A stretch of 11,714 nucleotides of DNA from Anaerotignum sp. (GTDB taxonomy: Bacteria; Bacillota; Clostridia; Lachnospirales; Anaerotignaceae), in the NCBI GenBank assembly GCA_017560955.1, contig JAFZDV010000091.1, positions 1-11,714 of the forward strand. Reading direction: 5' to 3'. The position numbers and the translations under genes are program-made. Below, piece after piece: positions 1 through 6,482 of this stretch; the first letter of the stretch is position 1, and each line of letters begins with the position of its first letter. Below the pieces are notes generated by a model. The model did not search any database, was not told the DNA's origin, and saw only the letters and a program-made list of their open reading frames with translations.

Positions 1-162
1 ATGGTAGGCGGAGAATATCATATGCTGATGTGGCAGAATCTCATTTATTATATGAATGCGCATTATGGCGGAAAAATTCCTGTTTATATTTCTTCCTATA
101 GTGATGCAGGAAATCTTCAGAAGGTTGGGGAGTATATTAAGATAATCCCTATGTTTGAATAA
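1..162 (+). CDS. 3' end of an unidentified gene (partial)
   Basis: The frame starting at base 1 stays open for 53 codons and stops with TAA at 160-162. It begins with ATG only because of where the window was cut, or by chance: no ribosome binding site can be seen, so this is most likely the C-terminal part of a longer protein. The tail is rich in Tyr, Gly and Met (for example MWQNLIYYMNAHYGGKIPVY) and ends in IKIIPMFE. I do not recognise the family. A strong intrinsic terminator begins 11 bases after the stop, which supports a real gene end here. Confidence 0.5.
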   Translation: MVGGEYHMLMWQNLIYYMNAHYGGKIPVYISSYSDAGNLQKVGEYIKIIPMFE

Positions 163-172
163 TGTATCTAGT

Positions 173-206
173 AAAAGGACTTTGTATTAATTACAGAGTC
201 CTTTTT
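173..206 (+). terminator. Intrinsic terminator of the leftmost gene
   Basis: Arms AAAGGACTTTGTA (174-186) and TACAGAGTCCTTT (192-204) pair over 13 bp with one G-U wobble around a 5-base loop. A run of five T residues (202-206) overlaps the end of the stem. It lies 11 bases after the stop at 162. Confidence 0.85.
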
Positions 207-254
207 ATCGTACAGATTTACTTCTAAATGCTTTAATAATTAAGATGTAATATA

Positions 255-283
255 TTGCCATGAAGGAATAAATAGGTTATACT
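255..283 (+). promoter_or_regulatory. Sigma-70 type promoter for a short transcription unit
   Basis: A -35 box TTGCCA (255-260) is followed after 17 bases by a -10 box TATACT (278-283). Each box is one or two bases off consensus and the spacing is ideal. The predicted start is near 290, about 30 bases before a terminator hairpin and with no gene between, so it would make a very short RNA. Confidence 0.5.
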
Positions 284-289
284 GCAACA

Positions 290-354
290 GGAGTAACTAC
301 CTCAATATATTCAGAATTTCCCCGGTGCTATGTTGGCATCGGGGTTTTTCTGTT
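290..354 (+). ncRNA. Candidate small RNA of about 60 nt
   Basis: The stretch between the predicted start near 290 and the T-run of the hairpin at 320-354 has no credible coding frame. It begins with a small self-complementary segment around GGAGTAACTACCTC (290-303), followed by an AT-rich linker and the terminator stem. It could be a free small RNA or a remnant leader. I do not recognise an Rfam class. It rests only on the promoter and terminator pair and on the lack of an ORF. Confidence 0.3.
320..354 (+). terminator. Intrinsic terminator, GC-rich stem
   Basis: CCCCGGTGC (320-328) pairs with GCATCGGGG (336-344) over 9 bp with one G-U wobble, loop TATGTTG, then TTTTTCTGTTT. It stops transcription before the polymerase promoter at 391, so the polymerase operon has its own start. 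Confidence 0.85.
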
Positions 355-390
355 TCCAGAATTTTTTTGAACAAGTTGTGTGTGTTCGTC

Positions 391-419
391 TTGTCAATTA
401 TTTCGGATTATGTTATAAA
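391..419 (+). promoter_or_regulatory. Extended -10 promoter of the polymerase operon
   Basis: TTGTCA (391-396), a 17-base spacer, and TATAAA (414-419) preceded by TG at 411-412 (extended -10). The predicted start is near 426, about 50 bases before the polymerase start codon and inside the LexA-like box at 424-435, so a bound repressor would cover the start site. Confidence 0.6.
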
Positions 420-423
420 ATAA

Positions 424-435
424 GAACATACATTC
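424..435 (+). promoter_or_regulatory. LexA/DinR-like SOS box
   Basis: GAACATACATTC matches the Bacillus-type SOS operator core GAAC-N4-GTTC except for one base in the right half (ATTC for GTTC). It lies 5 bases after the -10 box. A wider pair of half-sites, GAAC (369-372) and GTTC (384-387), has the wrong spacing for LexA. The position and the gene downstream (an error-prone polymerase) fit damage-inducible control; the single mismatch keeps this tentative. Confidence 0.5.
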
Positions 436-476
436 GTTATAAATAGGAATATATGTTTGTGTTTTGGGGTGGTTAT

Positions 477-1985
477 ATGGAAAGAACATATCTTTGTATT
501 GATCTCAAGTCTTATTATGCTTCTGTAGAATGTGTGGATCGTGGATTGGATCCTATGGTGATTAACCTTGTAGTAGCTGATGCATCACGTACAGATAAAA
601 CCATATGTCTTGCGATATCTCCAGCCTTGAAATCGTTTGGAGTATCTGGCAGACCCAGGTTGTTTGAAGTAAAACAGAAAGTGCGAGATATCAATTATGA
701 CAGGCGAATGAAAATTCCAGCAAAAGCATTTTGGGATAAGACTTGTGATATCAGAGAACTGGAGGCAGACCCGACACTGGAACTGGATTATATTGTTGCC
801 CCTCCAAGAATGATGCGGTATATGGAAGTGAGTGCCGGTATCTATGATATTTATCTGAAGTATATTGCCCCAGAGGATATTCATGTGTATTCCATTGATG
901 AGGCTTTTATAGACCTGACGACATATTTAGATTTTTATAAAATGAATGCTCGTGACTTGGCATCGAAAATTATTGGTGATGTATTTGAAACAACAGGAAT
1001 TACAGCAACAGCAGGTATTGGTACCAATATGTATTTGGCAAAAGTTGCGATGGATATTGTGGCGAAAAAAATGCCAGCTGATGAAAAAGGGATGCGTATC
1101 GCAGAATTGGATGAGGTGTCCTATCGCTATGAGATGTGGGAGCATGAGCCTATCAAAGATTTTTGGCGTGTTGGCAGTGGATATACTAGAAAACTTCACG
1201 CTGCAGGTCTTTATACTATGGGGGATATTGCAAGGTATTCTCTTAGCAGGCAGGGGGAGGATCGGCTCTATAAACTGTTCGGAGTAAACGCAGAACTTCT
1301 TATCGATCATGCTTGGGGATGGGAGCCTTGTACGATTGCAGATGTAAAGTCGTATAAACCAGTAACAAACAGCCTGAGTTCAGGGCAGGTTTTGCATGAA
1401 GCTTATACAGTACAGAAGGCAAGAGTAATCACCATGGAAATGATGGATCGTTTGGTTCTGGATCTTGTCGACAAAGGTCTGGTCACAGATCAGATTGTTC
1501 TGACCATAGGATACGATAGAGAAAGCTTATATGATCCAGAATTTCGGAAGAATTATAAAGGAGAAGTGGTAACAGACCATTATGGCAGAATGATACCGAA
1601 ACATGCTCACGGTACCGCAAATCTGTCTGGTTATACCAGTTCTTCCAAACAGATTATAGAAGCCGTTATGGGGTTATATGACCATATTGTTGATAAGGAT
1701 TTGCTGGTACGAAGGGTAACGATTGCTGCATGTCGTGTGATTTCTGAAGTGGAATTGGAAAAGAGAAAGACGCCAAAGCAGTTAGATCTGTTTACGGATA
1801 TCGAAACTGCAGAAAAACAGCATCAGGTTGAAGAAGCAGCCAGACTGAAAGAAAAGCAGCTACAGAAAGCTATCCTTCATATCCATAAAAAATATGGGAA
1901 GAATGCTTTACTGAAGGGAATGAACCTTCTGGAAGGTGCTACGATGAAGGAACGGAATTTACAGGTTGGCGGTCATAAAGCATAG
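477..1985 (+). CDS. Y-family translesion DNA polymerase (UvrX/UmuC/DinB-like)
   Basis: A 502-residue error-prone polymerase for copying past DNA lesions. The N-terminal palm shows CIDLKSYYASVE, with metal ligand D9 and a probable steric-gate Tyr at 14. The second catalytic acidic pair lies in YSIDEAF (D141, E142). The C-terminal part contains QLDLF (435-439), a good match to the beta-clamp binding pentapeptide, then a charged, probably helical stretch and a tail ending in GGHKA. ATG 477 is chosen over the in-frame ATG at 453 because GGGGTGG (466-472) sits just upstream of it and homologues start close to this Tyr-Leu-Cys-Ile-Asp strand. The family is common in Bacillota, often on mobile elements. 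It is 17 bases from the next gene, with which it forms a two-gene operon. Regulation by LexA is inferred from the upstream box. Confidence 0.93.
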   Translation: MERTYLCIDLKSYYASVECVDRGLDPMVINLVVADASRTDKTICLAISPALKSFGVSGRPRLFEVKQKVRDINYDRRMKIPAKAFWDKTCDIRELEADPTLELDYIVAPPRMMRYMEVSAGIYDIYLKYIAPEDIHVYSIDEAFIDLTTYLDFYKMNARDLASKIIGDVFETTGITATAGIGTNMYLAKVAMDIVAKKMPADEKGMRIAELDEVSYRYEMWEHEPIKDFWRVGSGYTRKLHAAGLYTMGDIARYSLSRQGEDRLYKLFGVNAELLIDHAWGWEPCTIADVKSYKPVTNSLSSGQVLHEAYTVQKARVITMEMMDRLVLDLVDKGLVTDQIVLTIGYDRESLYDPEFRKNYKGEVVTDHYGRMIPKHAHGTANLSGYTSSSKQIIEAVMGLYDHIVDKDLLVRRVTIAACRVISEVELEKRKTPKQLDLFTDIETAEKQHQVEEAARLKEKQLQKAILHIHKKYGKNALLKGMNLLEGATMKERNLQVGGHKA

Positions 1986-2002
1986 AATTGGGGTGGACAG
2001 AG

Positions 2003-2422
2003 ATGGGTAAGAATAGTAGATATAGTGATATTATAAATCTGCCTCATCATCAGTCTATTTATAGGCCGCATATGACAATATATAACAGGGCTGCTCAGTT
2101 TGCTCCCTTTGCTGCATTGGTTGGCTATGATGAAATGGTGCAGGATACGGCGGATATTCTACTGTTGGATAAAAGAATTGTTTTATCCGAGGACGCGAAA
2201 TCTCTTCTTGATGTACAATTGCAGGGAATCAGGGAGAAGATAGATTTGAATCCAGTAATAAAAATAGTTTATTTTGATGAAAAAGCAAATAAATTTGGCG
2301 GCGGATATGCATTACATTTTGGAAAAGTAAAGAAAATAGAAGAATATCCTGCTATGCTGGTGTTTTTGGATGGGAAAAAGGTGTTAATAGAGGATATTAT
2401 ACAAATAGAAAATGAAAAATGA
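2003..2422 (+). CDS. YolD-like protein, partner of the Y-family polymerase
   Basis: A 139-residue protein. The segment YNRAAQFAPFAALVGYDE (residues 27-44) carries the APF core typical of YolD-like proteins, which are found next to UvrX/UmuC-type polymerases in Bacillota. The C-terminal half alternates beta-like stretches (VIKIVYFDE, YALHFGKVKKIEEY, MLVFLDGKKVLIEDI). The exact biochemical role is not settled; association with translesion synthesis is inferred from conserved gene order. ATG 2003 is preferred over TTG 1988 because GGGGTGG (1990-1996) stands 6 bases before it. The same seven-base Shine-Dalgarno precedes the polymerase, which suggests matched translation. A terminator starts about 10 bases after the stop. 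Confidence 0.8.
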   Translation: MGKNSRYSDIINLPHHQSIYRPHMTIYNRAAQFAPFAALVGYDEMVQDTADILLLDKRIVLSEDAKSLLDVQLQGIREKIDLNPVIKIVYFDEKANKFGGGYALHFGKVKKIEEYPAMLVFLDGKKVLIEDIIQIENEK

Positions 2423-2430
2423 TAAAGGCA

Positions 2431-2479
2431 AAAATGAGGACTTCAAAACATTAGAAGGGTAGTGAAGTCCTTATTTTTT
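2431..2479 (+). terminator. Intrinsic terminator of the polymerase operon
   Basis: AGGACTTCA (2437-2445) pairs with TGAAGTCCT (2463-2471). The stem continues outward through A/T pairs into the T-run TTATTTTTT (2471-2479). The 17-base loop is unusually large. Confidence 0.75.
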
Positions 2480-2496
2480 GTCCGAATAAGTGAACC

Positions 2497-2561
2497 TTTT
2501 TGGATAGGTTTCATGTTTGTAGCTTCTGCTGCGCCTTTGTAAGTGTAATGTGTTATGTAAA
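2497..2561 (+). repeat. Dispersed ~65-bp repeat, copy A
   Basis: By hand alignment about 58 of 66 columns match the copy at 8593-8658, including the block CCTTTGTAAGTGTAA and the end TGTTATGTAAA. Both copies are in the same orientation and both lie between two terminator hairpins. This copy has one base fewer than copy B. I do not recognise the repeat family. Confidence 0.75.
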
Positions 2562-2586
2562 GTGGATTTTGTTATATATTTTGATA

Positions 2587-2620
2587 AAGCCCTCTGCGAT
2601 ATAAATGCAGAGGGCTTCTT
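2587..2620. terminator. Terminator hairpin between convergent genes, probably for lysR
   Basis: AAGCCCTCTGC (2587-2597) pairs perfectly over 11 bp with GCAGAGGGCTT (2607-2617), loop of 9. The plus strand is followed by CTTTGGTT; on the minus strand the stem is followed by a weak T-rich stretch. It lies 50 bases beyond the stop of the leftward lysR gene and is best read as its terminator, perhaps working in both directions. Confidence 0.6.
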
Positions 2621-2669
2621 TGGTTAGAGAATAAAGAGATAGATTTATGTATAAGCTGAAAATTACAAT

Positions 2670-3617
2670 TCATTTTTTCTCTTCTACATTTGTCATGTCG
2701 AGAAAGGCTTGCATCGCATAAGTGAGGTGTCTGCCTCTTTTTTTATGGAATTGAATATGTCTGGCACTAAGGCTGGTGTCAATTTTATAGTAGCAAAGAT
2801 TGGGGTGGAACGCAGAATTCTTGACTAGCGTATCACTGATAAATGTGATTCCTAACCCGGCACAAGCCAGGCTGAAAGCGCTGGATTGTTGGTCTAAGTG
2901 CAGGTGAACACTTGGTTGAATATCATATTTTGCAAATAAGGACTCTACTCGTTTATATGTATCACTGGTTTCTTTCAGCAGAATAAATTTTTCTTCTGCA
3001 ACCAAATTTAAGGGGAGGATTGGAAAATCTTCTTTCAGATGTTTATCAAGAATGACATCTCTTCGGGATAAACGATAAGAAGTTAGTTCCTCATTGCATT
3101 TGTAAAATTTGGGAATTGCCATGATAACAGATTCATTCTGGTAGATATAAGAAGAGAATCGGTTTTGATCCAAATCTGAACTGTCGATTAGAAAGTCGAT
3201 TTCGCCTAAATCTAATGCCTGTTCTAATTCTTCAATATTTCGTTCTTCTAAATGTACCACAATGTTTGGGAAGGCTTTCTGATATTCTTCCAGAATAGCA
3301 GGAAGGACATAAGAAATATTTAGGTTTGTGCCGCCCAAAACTAATTTACCTGTTTTTAGTCCTTTTAAATTTTTAGTATATGCAACAAAGTTTTCCTCTG
3401 CAGAATTTATTTCATTGGCAATGCGAACATATTCTTCGCCGCAGGCAGTAAGAGAAATTGGTGTTGTACTACGATCAAAAAGATCTTCACCGATTTTTTC
3501 TTCAATACGCTTGATGGTTGCACTTAGAGCGGGCTGAGAAATAAATAAATTCTTAGCTGCTTTTGAGAAGCTGCGTTCTTTATAGACTTCAAGTACATAA
3601 TTTCTGGATGTGAACAT
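2670..3617 (-). CDS. LysR-family transcriptional regulator
   Basis: 315 residues, close to the usual length of LysR-type regulators. Residues 1-60 are the winged helix-turn-helix (SFSKAAKNLFISQPALSATI, then IEEKIGEDLFDRS). From about residue 90 follows the co-inducer domain made of two alpha/beta lobes, including VLGGTNLNISYVLPAIL and FSLACAGLGITFISD. The start ATG (3617-3615 on the minus strand) has AAGAAGG 6 bases upstream. It is divergent from the enolase/symporter/opine-dehydrogenase operon, the usual arrangement for a LysR protein controlling that operon in response to its substrate or product. Autoregulation is likely because both directions share one symmetric promoter. Confidence 0.92.
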   Translation of the reverse strand: MFTSRNYVLEVYKERSFSKAAKNLFISQPALSATIKRIEEKIGEDLFDRSTTPISLTACGEEYVRIANEINSAEENFVAYTKNLKGLKTGKLVLGGTNLNISYVLPAILEEYQKAFPNIVVHLEERNIEELEQALDLGEIDFLIDSSDLDQNRFSSYIYQNESVIMAIPKFYKCNEELTSYRLSRRDVILDKHLKEDFPILPLNLVAEEKFILLKETSDTYKRVESLFAKYDIQPSVHLHLDQQSSAFSLACAGLGITFISDTLVKNSAFHPNLCYYKIDTSLSARHIQFHKKRGRHLTYAMQAFLDMTNVEEKK

Positions 3618-3635
3618 GGGATACCTTCTTTCTGT

Positions 3636-3651
3636 ATAACTAAAAAGTTAT
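3636..3651. promoter_or_regulatory. Inverted repeat in the lysR leader
   Basis: ATAACT (3636-3641) and AGTTAT (3646-3651) are separated by AAAA. It lies between the predicted lysR transcription start (near 3671 on the minus strand) and the start codon, a position suited to autorepression. Function is inferred. Confidence 0.35.
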
Positions 3652-3674
3652 GGAAAGGATAAATATATATGTAT

Positions 3675-3706
3675 TTGATTATATCATTTCCTTTTCATAT
3701 AATCAA
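3675..3706. promoter_or_regulatory. Perfectly symmetric bidirectional promoter (lysR / operon)
   Basis: TTGATTATAT (3675-3684) and ATATAATCAA (3697-3706) form a perfect 10-bp inverted repeat around 12 bases. On the plus strand it reads TTGATT (3675-3680), 17 bases, TATAAT (3698-3703). Because of the symmetry the minus strand reads the same: TTGATT (3706-3701), 17 bases, TATAAT (3683-3678). So each -35 box overlaps the opposite -10 box. Predicted starts are near 3710 (+) and 3671 (-). Confidence 0.7.
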
Positions 3707-3720
3707 GGTAACTGAAGGAT

Positions 3721-3737
3721 TGTGTTCTATTAACACA
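3721..3737. promoter_or_regulatory. Candidate LysR-type operator (T-N11-A box)
   Basis: TGTGTT (3721-3726) and AACACA (3732-3737) form a perfect inverted repeat around CTATT. It contains T-N11-A at 3723-3735 with dyad symmetry, the classic recognition form for LysR-type regulators. It lies just downstream of the predicted plus-strand start, so binding there alone would repress unless another promoter is used. Confidence 0.5.
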
Positions 3738-3742
3738 AGAAA

Positions 3743-3757
3743 TGGGAAGAATTCCCA
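3743..3757. promoter_or_regulatory. Inverted repeat, possible second operator
   Basis: TGGGAA (3743-3748) and TTCCCA (3752-3757) are separated by 3 bases. Six bases after the T-N11-A palindrome. Confidence 0.3.
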
Positions 3758-3773
3758 GAAAGATTTTTCAGTT

Positions 3774-3802
3774 TGCAGGAAACCTGGTACCGTTTCCGTG
3801 CA
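3774..3802. promoter_or_regulatory. Inverted repeat / leader hairpin upstream of the enolase-family gene
   Basis: TGCAGGAAAC (3774-3783) and GTTTCCGTGCA (3792-3802) pair over 10 bp with one bulged base; the 8-base middle contains the palindrome GGTACC. No T-run follows, so it is not a plain terminator. It may be a DNA operator or an RNA hairpin in the roughly 145-base leader. Confidence 0.35.
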
Positions 3803-3817
3803 GAAAAAATCAAAAAA

Positions 3818-3831
3818 ATGTAAATTTACAT
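3818..3831. promoter_or_regulatory. 14-bp perfect palindrome before the operon's first gene
   Basis: ATGTAAATTTACAT is its own reverse complement. It ends 6 bases before the Shine-Dalgarno AGAAGAAGG (3838-3846). A regulator bound here would block elongation. Confidence 0.35.
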
Positions 3832-3854
3832 AATGTCAGAAGAAGGTGTTTATT

Positions 3855-4985
3855 TTGCGTATTACAAGCGTTGAAGTTATGCAGTTACAGGTTCCTTTGA
3901 AGAAGACATATGCTTTATCAAAAGCATATGGCAGTTTAGAGATTACAGAGCCTATCGTAATTAAAGTGCATACTGATGAAGGCATTGTTGGCTATGGTGA
4001 ATGTGAACCCTGGCCTCTGTTTACGGGTGAAAGTGTTGGCACAACTATTACTGTTTTAAAGGAAATCGTTCCTGCTATTATTGGTGCAGATCCATGCAAC
4101 ATTTGGGATATTCATCACAGAATGGATCGAGTGATCAAAGGTAAACTGCAGGCAAAAGGTGCGATTGATATTGCCTGCTATGATATCCTTGGTAAAGCAA
4201 AAAATATGCCTGTTCATCAGATCCTTGGTGGTAAACAGAGAGAAAAAATGCCTGTGATGTGGGCAATTGGCGGCAGCACACCTGAAGAAAGTGCAGCAGA
4301 AGTTCTGGCGGCAAGAGATGCTGGTTATCAGGGCTGCATGATCAAGGTTGGCGGCGGCGATTACAAACTGGATGCAGCCAGAACCATTGCAGTCAGAGAA
4401 GCGGTTGGTCCCGACTTTGCACTTAATGTAGATGCAAATCAGGGCTGGGATACAGATACAGCCATCCGTTTTGGTAAACTGGTTGAAAAATGCGATCTGA
4501 TGTACTTTGAACAGCCTGTAAAAGCTGGGGATGTATATGGTATGGCAAAGGTTCGCCGTGCTTTGAATATGCCTATCTCCGCTGATGAAGGTGTGATCAC
4601 GATTGAAGATGCACTGCATCTGATCAAAAATGAAGCGGCTGATATTTTCAGTATCAAAGTCAGCAAAAATGGTGGTATCATGCGTGCGAAAGAAATCATC
4701 AATCTGGCAAAAGCCCATGGCATCCAGATTTTCTTCAACTCTCAGATTGAAGAAGGTATCGCACAGGCAGCCAGCCTGCAGATGGGGGCGACTACAAGCA
4801 ACCTTGTTGCAATGGGTCATGCATATTTCTCCCCTAAGCGTCTGGAAGCTGATATCTGTACATATGAAGATCAGATCAATGTTGCAGAAGGTACTGTTTC
4901 TATTCTGGACAAGCCCGGTCTGGGTATTGAACTGAAACAGGACAGAATCGATAAATACTTAAGACAAAAACTAGAAATCAAATAA
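3855..4985 (+). CDS. Enolase-superfamily enzyme, muconate-lactonizing subgroup (epimerase/racemase/cycloisomerase type)
   Basis: 376 residues, a normal length for the mandelate racemase / muconate lactonizing family. The N-terminal capping domain (about 1-125) precedes the barrel. Metal ligands are visible: D193 (NVDANQGW), E219 (YFEQPV) and E245 (SADEG). K164 (MIKVGGG) and K271 (KVSKNGG) would be the two acid/base lysines facing each other, the pattern of dipeptide epimerases and N-acylamino acid racemases. The usual KxK motif here reads MxK, with Met162 for the first Lys. TTG 3855 is the chosen start: AGAAGAAGG ends 8 bases before it, while the in-frame GTG at 3846 overlaps that site. The gene leads the operon and is 48 bases from the symporter. 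The exact substrate cannot be told; an N-substituted amino acid is my guess from the neighbours. Confidence 0.88.
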   Translation: MRITSVEVMQLQVPLKKTYALSKAYGSLEITEPIVIKVHTDEGIVGYGECEPWPLFTGESVGTTITVLKEIVPAIIGADPCNIWDIHHRMDRVIKGKLQAKGAIDIACYDILGKAKNMPVHQILGGKQREKMPVMWAIGGSTPEESAAEVLAARDAGYQGCMIKVGGGDYKLDAARTIAVREAVGPDFALNVDANQGWDTDTAIRFGKLVEKCDLMYFEQPVKAGDVYGMAKVRRALNMPISADEGVITIEDALHLIKNEAADIFSIKVSKNGGIMRAKEIINLAKAHGIQIFFNSQIEEGIAQAASLQMGATTSNLVAMGHAYFSPKRLEADICTYEDQINVAEGTVSILDKPGLGIELKQDRIDKYLRQKLEIK

Positions 4986-5005
4986 GTAAAACGAAACCAA
5001 AAACT

Positions 5006-5021
5006 TACATAGTTCTATGTA
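5006..5021 (+). promoter_or_regulatory. Palindrome abutting the symporter Shine-Dalgarno
   Basis: TACATAG (5006-5012) and CTATGTA (5015-5021) are 7-bp perfect arms around TT, running into the strong ribosome binding site AGGAGG (5021-5026), 7 bases before ATG 5034. A hairpin would sit right beside the ribosome site and might tune translation of the symporter relative to the enzymes. Confidence 0.3.
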
Positions 5022-5033
5022 GGAGGGAATTGT

Positions 5034-6437
5034 ATGAATTATATGATGTTAATATCCGTTATTGCTTTTATTGCATTGATGATGATCGTTGGTGTGATCG
5101 TATCCAAAAAAATCAATGACGCAGATGACTTTTTCCTGGGCGGCAGAAATGTTCCTGCCTTCCTGATCGTTGCAACTCTGCTGGCTTCTGAAGTTGGCGG
5201 CGGCGTTATGCTGGGCTCCGTAGGTCTGGCGTACCAGTTTGGTTTTGGTGCCTGCTGGTATGTAATGCCTGTAGCAGTTGGTTTGCTGCTGTTTGGTCTG
5301 TTCCTGGCGAAAAAACTGAAAAGAGATGCTGACCAGTACGGTTATGTTTCCATGTTCGACTGGCTGGCAGGTAGATACGGCAACTACAAACCTCTGAAAG
5401 CAATCGGTGGCTTTGTAATGCTGGTAGGTTTTATCGGTGCTCTGGCATCCCAGTTCGTAGCGATGGGTACTGCACTGCAGAGTGTAATGGGTGCGGATAA
5501 AACTATGGCAATTGTTCTTGGTGGTATCGCAATTGTTGTTTACGCTTCTATGGGCGGTCTGCTCTCCGTTATGTGGACTGACCTGCTGCAGGCTGGCGTA
5601 TTCGTATTTGGTATGGTAGTTCTGCTGCCTATGCTGCTGGCACAGCCTGAAGTTGGTGGCTTTGCAGGTCTGTTTGCAAATGCACCTGACAAATTCTTTG
5701 ATGTGATGAATGTACAGACACCTACATGGAGAATCACTACTCTGGTAACGATGACCATAGCGCCGTTTGTTCGTCAGTATTACTATCAGAGAATGTTCGC
5801 ATCTAAATCTGAAAAAATCGCACAGAGATCCGTATTTGCACAGGCAATTCTGATCGTTATCGTAACAATCTGGACATGTCTGGTTGGTATGTGCGTATTC
5901 ATGATCAACCCTGCACTGGAAAATCCTGAAAGTGCAATGCCTTGGGTACTGTCTGCAGTAATGCATCCCGTAGTAGCTGCTATCGTTATGGGTGCAATCT
6001 GTGCAACAGTAATGTCTACAGCTGATACATTCCTGAATGCAGGTTCCCTGACATTTGTTATGGATATCCTGAAGAACGTGAAGAAAGATGAAATGACACA
6101 GGAACAGAGCCTGAAAGTTGCTCGTAACTCCTCTTTTGCAGTTGGTGCAATCGCTCTGGTGATCGCAGTTATGTCTTCTTCCGTAGTAAGTGCTCTGATG
6201 AATGCATGGGCAATCCTGGGCGGCGGCCTGTTCGTTCCCATGGTAGTATCTTACTTCTACAAACCTTCTACTAAAGAAGGTGTTATGGCAGCAATGGTAG
6301 CAGGTCTGGTAACAACTCTGCTGTTCACAATGGTGATCAAAGGCTTTGCTGTACCCGCAATCGTATGTGGTCTGATTGCTGCATTCATCGCTCTGGTAGT
6401 GGTAAGTGCAATGACAAAAAATAAAGCAAATGCTTAA
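5034..6437 (+). CDS. Sodium:solute symporter (SSS family)
   Basis: A 467-residue inner-membrane protein, probably with 12-13 membrane helices, in the usual length range. Family marks are FFLGGRNVPAF (33-43) after the first helix, WTDLLQAGVF (181-190), YYYQRMFASKS (249-259) and MSTADTFLNAGS (327-338). The last is the helix holding Ser/Thr ligands of the conserved sodium site. It should import an organic anion, amino acid or sugar acid with sodium; the sequence does not fix the substrate. A strong AGGAGG precedes ATG 5034. It lies between two catabolic-type enzymes, so it most likely brings in their substrate. After the fifth codon there is no TTA, CTA or TCA codon, a sign of strong codon selection and high expression. 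Confidence 0.92.
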   Translation: MNYMMLISVIAFIALMMIVGVIVSKKINDADDFFLGGRNVPAFLIVATLLASEVGGGVMLGSVGLAYQFGFGACWYVMPVAVGLLLFGLFLAKKLKRDADQYGYVSMFDWLAGRYGNYKPLKAIGGFVMLVGFIGALASQFVAMGTALQSVMGADKTMAIVLGGIAIVVYASMGGLLSVMWTDLLQAGVFVFGMVVLLPMLLAQPEVGGFAGLFANAPDKFFDVMNVQTPTWRITTLVTMTIAPFVRQYYYQRMFASKSEKIAQRSVFAQAILIVIVTIWTCLVGMCVFMINPALENPESAMPWVLSAVMHPVVAAIVMGAICATVMSTADTFLNAGSLTFVMDILKNVKKDEMTQEQSLKVARNSSFAVGAIALVIAVMSSSVVSALMNAWAILGGGLFVPMVVSYFYKPSTKEGVMAAMVAGLVTTLLFTMVIKGFAVPAIVCGLIAAFIALVVVSAMTKNKANA

Positions 6438-6482
6438 CAAAAGATATGTCTAAATGGGCATAAAAGAAAGGAAGTCTTGAAA

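Noticed and set aside
369..387. GAAC-N11-GTTC pair as a second LexA box
   Set aside because: LexA/DinR sites need a 4-base centre; this spacing is far too long and the pair lies upstream of the -35 box.
453..476. ATG 453 as the start of the Y-family polymerase
   Set aside because: It would place the strong GGGGTGG inside the coding region and adds eight residues not expected before the first palm strand; ATG 477 fits better.
2480..2670. CRISPR array or tRNA in the spacer holding repeat copy A
   Set aside because: Only one copy of the repeat here, no regular spacers, and no cloverleaf fold can be drawn.
3774..3802. Intrinsic terminator or attenuator before the enolase-family gene
   Set aside because: The stem is followed by GAAAAAATC rather than a T-run, so it cannot be a standard terminator on the plus strand.
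4056..4820. 254-codon minus-strand frame opposite the enolase-family gene
   Set aside because: Codon-aligned shadow; no domain, and the plus-strand gene has all metal and catalytic residues.
5049..6440. 463-codon open frame on the minus strand opposite the symporter gene
   Set aside because: It is aligned codon-for-codon with the symporter and exists only because that gene avoids TTA, CTA and TCA. Its translation is rich in Cys, His and Gln with no recognisable domain, and the plus-strand gene is clear.
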